The notes under the pieces were generated by a model. It saw only the letters and a list, made by a program, of their open reading frames with translations. It was not told the DNA's origin and searched no databases. The position numbers and the translations under genes are program-made. Shown piece after piece: positions 54,228-64,000 of a stretch of DNA of 64,000 nt. Origin of the DNA: Atopobium fossor DSM 15642. Its GTDB lineage: Bacteria > Actinomycetota > Coriobacteriia > Coriobacteriales > Atopobiaceae. How positions within the stretch are numbered: position 1 is the stretch's first letter; each line of letters opens with the position of its first letter. The stretch covers positions 161,504 through 225,503 of the forward strand of contig NZ_AXXR01000004.1 of assembly GCF_000483125.1 (NCBI RefSeq), in the 5' to 3' direction.

Positions 54228-55118
54228 ATGAAGGCTATTATCCCCGCCGCAGGCCTCGGCACTCGTTTTTTGCCAGCCACTAAGTGCACTCCCAAAGAAC
54301 TTCTTCCCGTTATTGATAAGCCCGTTATCCAGTATGTAGTTGAGGAAGCTTTGGCTCCCGAAGGCGTAGATGAGTGTGTGATTGTTAACTCTCACGATAA
54401 GCCTCAAATCGAGGCATATTTTAGTGTAGATACCAACTTTGAACAGATGCTTGAGGTTCGAGGCAAGAAGGCAGAGGCGCAAAAAGTTCATGATGCAAGT
54501 ACCTTGCCTGTCTCATTTGTATATCAGGATGAAGCCTTGGGTTTAGGTCATGCAGTCCATTGTGCAGCAAAAAAAATGGACGGTGAACCTTTCTTTGTTT
54601 TGCTGGGAGATTATTTTGTTCCCGGTAAGCAGATGAATATCAAGATGGCTGAGGTTTCTCGTGCTCATAACAACGCTTCTGTCATTGCTGTTGCTCCTGT
54701 GCCTGCAGATCAGGTGAGTCGTTACGGCATTATTGCTGGTGAATGTGTGGGCTCACTTGATGGTGTAGAAGCTTCAGGTGAACAAGCCGGTGCCGTTTGG
54801 AAAGTTACTGGTCTTGTCGAGAAGCCCGCTCCAGAAGATGCTCCATCTCACTTGTTTATTGTTGGTCGTTATCTGCTGTCTCCTCGCATTATGGAGCTAT
54901 TAGCGGATCAAACGCCAGGTGCTGGTAATGAAATTCAGCTTACCGATGCCATGGAACGCCTGCTGGATGAGGAAGAAATGTACGCTGTTGTTATTGACCC
55001 CATGGAGGGCTGCGATACAGGCACTCCTGCGGCTTGGGCAGCTACTAATGCTCGTTTGGCTTTGCAGTCAGATGCAGCGGGAGCCTTCAAGGAAGCTTTG
55101 GGTAACGTCACGCTGTAG
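54228..55118 (+). CDS. galU: UTP-glucose-1-phosphate uridylyltransferase
   Basis: A 296-residue nucleotidyltransferase making UDP-glucose. N-terminal IPAAGLGTRFLPATK binds UTP; PKELLPVIDKP, EALGLGHAV, and VEKP follow in order. AAAGGAAA precedes the start. Product feeds envelope glycans and galactose use. A terminator follows at 55220. Confidence 0.95.
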   Translation: MKAIIPAAGLGTRFLPATKCTPKELLPVIDKPVIQYVVEEALAPEGVDECVIVNSHDKPQIEAYFSVDTNFEQMLEVRGKKAEAQKVHDASTLPVSFVYQDEALGLGHAVHCAAKKMDGEPFFVLLGDYFVPGKQMNIKMAEVSRAHNNASVIAVAPVPADQVSRYGIIAGECVGSLDGVEASGEQAGAVWKVTGLVEKPAPEDAPSHLFIVGRYLLSPRIMELLADQTPGAGNEIQLTDAMERLLDEEEMYAVVIDPMEGCDTGTPAAWAATNARLALQSDAAGAFKEALGNVTL

Positions 55119-55219
55119 TTTTTACGAGGTGAGCGATGCGCTCTATGGGCACGCACGCTAGACAAGCGCACATATCTTGTGAGTGGATACAGTCCAAAAG
55201 AATACTTTAGCTTGTAATT

Positions 55220-55264
55220 GAGGTTGTATATCGTTGAATGTGCAACCTCTTTTTATGTGGAGGG
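55220..55264 (+). terminator. Terminator after galU
   Basis: GAGGTTG (55220-55226) pairs with CAACCTC (55253-55259), then TTTTTA. Confidence 0.75.
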
Positions 55265-55302
55265 GTAATCAAATGAATTTTCAGAAATGAGATTTTATAT
55301 AA

Positions 55303-55332
55303 ATTAGCATCTACCAGTCTTAATATGCTAAT
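55303..55332. promoter_or_regulatory. Inverted repeat in the promoter region of the giant surface protein
   Basis: ATTAGCAT (55303-55310) and ATGCTAAT (55325-55332), separated by 14 bp, centres two helical turns apart. In the 340-bp upstream region of the surface gene it is the clearest candidate operator; the rest is AT-rich DNA with no firm promoter. Confidence 0.5.
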
Positions 55333-55458
55333 ATTATATCCAGCTAACTATTTGTATTTTCAGGAAACTTGTTCTAAATTTTACGATTAGTAAGGCGACG
55401 GCTAAAACAACAGCACAAAACGTATTCGTTGGCAGTCGCGAGAGAAACTGGAGAAGCT

Positions 55459-58400
55459 ATGTCCAACAATTTTCGTCCTATTCCACCGTCATTTGGTCAT
55501 AAGGCACTTACTGCATTTTTATCGGCCTCGCTGTGCCTTTCGCTTACGCCTGCGCAGGCATTTGCTGCGGATGATGCAACAGTAGATACCGCATCTTCTG
55601 CAACTGAGGCTCCAGCTCAGGCCACCCCGGAATCCGCGCCTGTTACTGCAGATGCAACTACACCAGTTGCTGTTACTTCAGCGTCTGAATCTACCGAGAA
55701 ACCCTCCGAGGTTGCAGCTCCTGTTGCCGCTGCACCTGTAGCTGCTCCAGAAGCTAGTGCTAGTCGTACGGCTGATGACGTGGCAACCAATGTACTTTGG
55801 ATTGATGGTACTGCTGGTGCCGATACCAATACTGGTGCAGGTGAATCTGCTGCACTTAAGACCTTTACAAAGGCTCTTGAGCTGCAGAAGGCAAATCCTG
55901 CTATCACTAAAATTATGGTTAAAGGCAATTTTACAAATGTTGCTGATGTCACCATTCCATCTGGTGTAAGTGTTGTTATTACTTCAAATGTCAACATGAC
56001 CGGAACAAAAAAGAACGGCATTACTCTACAAAGTGGAGCTTCTCTATCTGCGCTTAATGGTGCTACGCTCACCATGACTGATTTTAATACTGCGCTTACT
56101 GTTGCCAAGGGTGCAACACTCAGCGATGGACATTATGTTTTTAAGAATAATGGTGTTACAAGCTTTTATGTAGCAGGTACAGTACGTGGCAGTGCTGGTC
56201 GTGACAAGCTCACTATTACAGCAGATGCTAATGAGTTACGTGCGGTTCACTCGGGTGATATGACCTTTGAAAACTGTACAGTAAGCCTAAATTCACAAAC
56301 GCGTACTTGGTATGACGGAATTGACCTTAATCTCAAGAATGCATCCTATACAACTGCTGGTTATGGTATGGGTAACTATGTCAATCGTCTCAATATGACA
56401 GATTCAGAAATGGTCATCAATACCGGTAGTTCTTGGCGTTATAGTACGGGTCTTGCGATTCAAGATAGCTCGACTATTACAAACTCTCGCATTGTTGTTA
56501 ATGCTGGTTCAACTGCAGGCATTTCTGTGGGTGGAGCATCAACTGTTGTTACTATAGCCAACTCTACACTTGAGTTTAATAATGGCGGTGTTGGCGGTTT
56601 TAATATCAATACAGGCAAGGTTATTCTTACCGACTCTACCATTAAAGGAAATGGTAAGAACAGTGGTGCGCTATACGGTGCACAGAAAAATGGTCAGATT
56701 ACGTTTGTTGGCAATTCTCACGTAGAGACGCCCGCCACAAAAGACGCGCATACCGGCGCTGCAGAGGTTTTGGGTGGTCACGTAGTTCTTGGTGGCTCCT
56801 ATCGTGTTTCCTATGCGCCAGACTACAATAGTAGTGCGGGTAGTACAGTGCCTACCAATGGTGTGGACAACGGAAACGAAAAGCTCATGCTGTTTACCCT
56901 TGCTAATCCAGCCACAGCACAACTTTCTCCACTTAACTCTGCAGGTCAATCCTATATTTATCCGGTTTCTACTCCATCTGAAGATGGCCAGAAGCATGTT
57001 TGGGTTCCTGCCGAGAAGGTAACTTTTACACTCAACGAGCCTGGAACTCAAAATGCAGTTTCTGCTTCGTTTAAAGATGGTGCAACTAAAGACAAAGAAG
57101 CTCTTGCTATACGTGGCTATCTTTTGTCTGATGCAAAGCCTGCAGCTGGCACCAATGTTGTTCCCGAGAATCCATCGGCACTTGGCTATGATTTTGAGGG
57201 GTGGTTCTACAAGAATAATGGTGCTGAGACACCTTTTGATGCAACAGCAGTAAATGTTTCCTCGCCAATTACGGTCTATGCCAAGTGGAAGGAAAATGGC
57301 AATAGCTACGGCATTATTTATCACAGCAATACTGACGCCACTGATGTGACCTATACCGAAAAGGGCACGAATGCTGATCGTAGTGCACAGGTAGCAGACC
57401 ACAAGACTGTTTCATCTGCAAACACAGCCTTTACTCCTAAGGGTAAGATTTTCAAGGGTTGGAACACCAAGGCAGATGGCCAGGGAGAGAATTTTGCTCC
57501 CAATCAAACTATTACTGTACCCGCCAACAAGCCCTCCATTGATCTGTATGCTCAGTGGGAGGATCAAATGGCAACCGTGCGCTTCTCTGCTAATGGAGGC
57601 ATTTTCTCAGACGATAGCGTGTTTAAAAAGAACCCCGAAGTCTTCGAGATCTCTACTGACGATAAGGGCGGCGAGGTTGCAACTGTAAAGGCAAAATCAA
57701 AGGTCCTTGATGAAAAGCTATTGGATGATGTGCTTAAGTCTCTCAAGCCAGATGTGACTACTGCTACAGATGGTCTAGCTTCGCCAGAGAAAGACAGTGC
57801 TGCCGATAAAGCATTTGCCAACATTGCAACCAAGAAGTACAGCGTTCTTGACTATAAATCTCGCGAAAAAGGCTTTTTCTTTGTAACCACGTATCATGAC
57901 TATTGGTATACCGATGCTAATGGTAAGAATGCCACTACACTTAGTAATGGCACCAAGGTAAACAATGATATTACCTATTACCTTAAGTGGAAGTCTGATC
58001 CTAGCATCGAAGAGATTAAGAAGTCCTTCAATATTGATGGCGACATCTTTAGCGATAGCATTGATACCAGTGCAGAAACCAAATTCGTGAGTGTGGATAA
58101 AGAGACTTTCTCCCTTACTGGTCAGGTAGATGCAAAGTCTATTCAGGATCAAATGCAGGCTATTCAAGCGCTGTATCCAACTATCCAAGAAAGCGACTAT
58201 AAAAACATTCAGATTGACGGTGCTACTTCTACCTTTACGGCAAAGATCACTGTGCCCGATGGTGTAAAGATTCCTGACAATCCCACTATTACCACTAAGG
58301 GTTTGGGTAACGCATTTACCGTTCAGTCTACCGAGGTAAACGGTCAAACAGTTACGGTTGTCTTTAAGCTGGTTGATGGTATTACCAACTACCAGGAGCT

Positions 58401-60177
58401 TAAGGATGCCGTTGATTCTACGGGTATGGACGGTGCTGTAGGCAATACTCGTCCTATTTCCGTGATGGTGGATGGCTTGACTTTGGATGGCGCAAAGCTC
58501 AGCAATGGTCAAGAGCTTGTTGCAACTGGTACGGTAGAAGGTTCGTTTAATGCGACAGCTTCTGTTACAAATGGAAAGACCAAGAAATTTGACTTTAGCT
58601 GGAAGGCTACCCAATCCGATACAGGTAGGGATAAAAAAGCTAAGGATAACGATACCATCCAATACACCATTGTTGCGGTAAAGCAAATGGCCCAGACTAT
58701 TCCTGCAGACCTTCTCATCAACGATGACTCTACTAATAATAGTGTGTATGGCGTGCTGCCAGGTCAAAAGATTGGTGTAACGGGCGCCGTAAATATTAAG
58801 TCCATTAAGGATCAAATGGCTGCTATTGAGGCGCTGTATCCCAACACTCCTCAGGATCAGATTACTGTGCAGGTAAAGGACTTTAATTTCAGCGCTAAAC
58901 TTACGCTGCCTGCGGGCATGACTATGCCTCAGAATCTTACACCAGACACCCTAGAACTTAAGGACTTTGGTGGTTTCAAGGTAACTAAGGTAGACGTTCA
59001 AGACAACGTAGCTACAGTGTCTATGGCTTTGTCCGATAACATTACTACGTATGATCAGCTTAAGAAGGCAGTAGATACTGCTGGTAGTCAAGACGGCTGG
59101 ATGAAACTCACTATTCCTAACGTTTTAGTTAATGCTGACGTTGCAGAGGGTAAGCTTCTTACCGCAAAGGCTGAGGTAACAGGTTCTTTCGATGCTCTTG
59201 CAACTCACGGTAATACAACAAAGCCCTTCTCGTTTATGTGGACTGGTGAGCAGTGGGCAGATGGTAAGGACAGCATTGCTTCTGATGTAACAACAATCCA
59301 AGCTACAGCACAAACACCTCACACCATTACAGCAACTTTGCCTGCAGATATTTTGGTTGGTGATAATACCGAGCACGATGAAATTTACACTACCACCTCT
59401 GGCAGTACAGTAGATTACACAGGTGCACTGAACGTTAATGCTATCAAGGAGCAGATGGCTAACATCGAAAAGCTCTATCCAGGCGTTGATCAATCTCAGA
59501 TTATGGTAAATGTTGCAGACTGCACCTTTACCGCCTCATTCGAGGTTCCCGAAGGAATTACGCTTCCTTCCAACATCCAAGTAAGTACCAACAACTTTGG
59601 TGATGCTTTTGAGGTTGCTAACGTACAAACGAGTGGCAACAAGGTTACAGTAACCATGAAACTTAAGGATGGTTTTACTAAGTACACTGATCTCCAGGAT
59701 GCAGTTGCAAAAGCTGGCGATGCAGATGGTTGGATGAAGCTCATCCTGCATGGCGTTAAGGTTAATGATGATGTAACTCCAGGAACCAAGCTTACGGTTG
59801 TTGGCACAATTGCCGGAGCTATGAAGGCAACTGCTACTACAGGTGGCGGTCATAGTAAGGCGTTTAGTTTTGTCTGGAATGGTGAGCAGTGGGCAGATGG
59901 TAAGGATGCAACTACCGATGCATCCGACACTTCTATTAGCTTTACGCTTACCGTTAAAGCTCCCGAGAATCCAGATACGCCAAACCAGCCTGACCAGCCT
60001 TCTAATCCAGGTAACAAGAAACCTCAGATTAGGCCTCAAGACAAGGGTAAGTCTAAAAAGGTTCTTCCCAAGACGGGTGATGCAGCAATGGGTGCAGGTG
60101 TGTTTGCAAGCATGGTAGCAGGAATTGCAGCATTAGGTGCACATTTTGGTATTCGTCGTAAGGACAATGAGGACTAA
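55459..60177 (+). CDS. Giant LPxTG surface protein: beta-helix, InlB-type B repeats and three large tandem repeats
   Basis: A 1572-residue secreted protein. Signal peptide about 1-36 (ending AFAADD), then an Ala/Thr/Pro-rich stretch to about 110. A right-handed beta-helix-like region (about 113-440) starts with DGTAGADTNTG and has repeated short strands. Two Listeria-Bacteroides B repeats follow at about 574-608 and 661-697 (F-GW and AKW/AQW motifs). Three tandem repeats of about 215-220 residues begin near 847, 1066 and 1283, each with SI/AIK-x-QM-x-I-LYP and SFxxxGEQWADGK-like parts. A Pro-rich linker, sortase motif LPKTG (1536-1540), a membrane span and RRKDNED end it. Probably an adhesin. 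ATG 55459 follows TGGAGAAG. Confidence 0.88.
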   Translation: MSNNFRPIPPSFGHKALTAFLSASLCLSLTPAQAFAADDATVDTASSATEAPAQATPESAPVTADATTPVAVTSASESTEKPSEVAAPVAAAPVAAPEASASRTADDVATNVLWIDGTAGADTNTGAGESAALKTFTKALELQKANPAITKIMVKGNFTNVADVTIPSGVSVVITSNVNMTGTKKNGITLQSGASLSALNGATLTMTDFNTALTVAKGATLSDGHYVFKNNGVTSFYVAGTVRGSAGRDKLTITADANELRAVHSGDMTFENCTVSLNSQTRTWYDGIDLNLKNASYTTAGYGMGNYVNRLNMTDSEMVINTGSSWRYSTGLAIQDSSTITNSRIVVNAGSTAGISVGGASTVVTIANSTLEFNNGGVGGFNINTGKVILTDSTIKGNGKNSGALYGAQKNGQITFVGNSHVETPATKDAHTGAAEVLGGHVVLGGSYRVSYAPDYNSSAGSTVPTNGVDNGNEKLMLFTLANPATAQLSPLNSAGQSYIYPVSTPSEDGQKHVWVPAEKVTFTLNEPGTQNAVSASFKDGATKDKEALAIRGYLLSDAKPAAGTNVVPENPSALGYDFEGWFYKNNGAETPFDATAVNVSSPITVYAKWKENGNSYGIIYHSNTDATDVTYTEKGTNADRSAQVADHKTVSSANTAFTPKGKIFKGWNTKADGQGENFAPNQTITVPANKPSIDLYAQWEDQMATVRFSANGGIFSDDSVFKKNPEVFEISTDDKGGEVATVKAKSKVLDEKLLDDVLKSLKPDVTTATDGLASPEKDSAADKAFANIATKKYSVLDYKSREKGFFFVTTYHDYWYTDANGKNATTLSNGTKVNNDITYYLKWKSDPSIEEIKKSFNIDGDIFSDSIDTSAETKFVSVDKETFSLTGQVDAKSIQDQMQAIQALYPTIQESDYKNIQIDGATSTFTAKITVPDGVKIPDNPTITTKGLGNAFTVQSTEVNGQTVTVVFKLVDGITNYQELKDAVDSTGMDGAVGNTRPISVMVDGLTLDGAKLSNGQELVATGTVEGSFNATASVTNGKTKKFDFSWKATQSDTGRDKKAKDNDTIQYTIVAVKQMAQTIPADLLINDDSTNNSVYGVLPGQKIGVTGAVNIKSIKDQMAAIEALYPNTPQDQITVQVKDFNFSAKLTLPAGMTMPQNLTPDTLELKDFGGFKVTKVDVQDNVATVSMALSDNITTYDQLKKAVDTAGSQDGWMKLTIPNVLVNADVAEGKLLTAKAEVTGSFDALATHGNTTKPFSFMWTGEQWADGKDSIASDVTTIQATAQTPHTITATLPADILVGDNTEHDEIYTTTSGSTVDYTGALNVNAIKEQMANIEKLYPGVDQSQIMVNVADCTFTASFEVPEGITLPSNIQVSTNNFGDAFEVANVQTSGNKVTVTMKLKDGFTKYTDLQDAVAKAGDADGWMKLILHGVKVNDDVTPGTKLTVVGTIAGAMKATATTGGGHSKAFSFVWNGEQWADGKDATTDASDTSISFTLTVKAPENPDTPNQPDQPSNPGNKKPQIRPQDKGKSKKVLPKTGDAAMGAGVFASMVAGIAALGAHFGIRRKDNED

Positions 60178-60247
60178 TTTGCCAATGCGTATTAAGGGAA
60201 TGCCTTAATAAAGAAGTGCCAAGAGTAAAATTTAACTCGATTGAGAG

Positions 60248-60279
60248 AAAGAGGCTAATCAATTGATTAGCCTCTTTTG
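60248..60279. terminator. Bidirectional terminator after the giant surface protein
   Basis: Perfect 30-bp palindrome (half AAAGAGGCTAATCAA, 60248-60262) with T-runs reading out on both strands. Confidence 0.85.
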
Positions 60280-60387
60280 GTATATAAAGGAATAAAAAGC
60301 TTCGCAATAGATAGAGGTAAACTAGATTCTTTAGAAGAAAGTTATTTGTGTCCATAATATGAATCAACACAAATCTAGTCTTGGTAC

Positions 60388-60416
60388 TTGAAACACCCAA
60401 AAGGGGTGTGTATATT
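60388..60416 (+). promoter_or_regulatory. rRNA operon promoter with dyad in the spacer
   Basis: -35 TTGAAA (60388-60393), 17-bp spacer, -10 TATATT (60411-60416). Within the spacer ACACCC (60393-60398) and GGGTGT (60404-60409) form an inverted repeat between the two boxes. It lies about 220 bp before 16S; the leader between (60417-60637) holds only processing-stem-like sequence such as AAGACC-TTT-GGTCTT at 60617-60631. Confidence 0.55.
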
Positions 60417-60637
60417 AATACATCGCACGCGGTGATGCCAACAAAAACACCACCTGATGTGCGGCGAACCTTGAAAACCGGATACTGCGATCGAAAGATC
60501 AGCAAAGACAGCACAGCGAAATTTCGAAGCAAATAAGCAATCGTTAATTTTACTTTGAATCCAGATCAGCGGAAATTTTAGATGTCAGGTTTACTCGAAT
60601 AAACTCACATATGTACAAGACCTTTGGTCTTGTTATT

Positions 60638-64000
<3,363 letters not shown>

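Noticed and set aside
57775..58815. Minus-strand frame opposite the giant surface protein
   Set aside because: Shadow frame with no start context; the plus-strand repeats continue unbroken through it.

Overview
The window looks like chromosome of an oral or mucosal anaerobe of the class Coriobacteriia, close to Lancefieldella/Atopobium. This rests on the 16S sequence (its 5' end carries GAGTTCGATCC, as in Atopobium-cluster and bifidobacterial genes), moderate GC content, strictly fermentative gene content and LPxTG surface proteins. Genus is inferred from memory of 16S sequences; no search was run.

Layout. 1-3.4 kb: end of a sugar operon (two class II aldolases, a PTS EIIA) followed by deoC. 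3.4-14.6 kb: a nucleoside island with pseudouridine catabolism (psuK, psuG, minus strand), deoB, deoD, a BMP-type nucleoside ABC transporter, cdd and pdp. Together with deoC (and rpiB and upp further on) these would import nucleosides and turn their ribose or deoxyribose into glycolytic intermediates. 14.6-19.4 kb: a PHP phosphatase behind a 40-bp perfect palindrome, a minus-strand tRNA-Glu, two tandem paralogous TPR-like proteins, and an iron-type alcohol dehydrogenase. 19.5-21.4 kb: a sortase-anchored Cna_B protein whose promoter region carries a run of 19 G, a strong phase-variation candidate.

21.7-29.7 kb holds the most coherent accessory system: a DeoR-family regulator, a complete mannose-family PTS (EIIAB, EIIC, EIID, DUF956), and a divergent glycyl-radical enzyme and activase pair. 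A 12-bp near-palindrome TTWCGWWCGWAA occurs upstream of the regulator, the PTS operon and the glycyl-radical enzyme, which argues that they form one regulon for an anaerobic sugar or anhydro-sugar route.

29.9-39.5 kb: prfA-prmC-YrdC cluster, a lipase-like hydrolase, a second YrdC-domain protein, glpK, rpiB, upp, and a LytS/LytTR two-component system. 39.5-44.1 kb: two divergent paralogous APC permeases and an amidohydrolase, with a possible LytTR box between the permeases. 44.2-52.5 kb: the F0F1 ATP synthase operon (small membrane protein, atpBEFHAGDC) followed by murA. 52.6-55.1 kb: a DtxR-family regulator, a homocysteine-methyltransferase-like protein without its zinc cysteines, and galU. 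55.5-60.2 kb: a giant LPKTG surface protein with three repeats of about 215 residues. 60.4-64 kb: the start of an rRNA operon (promoter, 16S, a spacer without tRNA, partial 23S).

Start codons were chosen from visible Shine-Dalgarno sequences. Functions come from motifs and remembered family features, not database searches.
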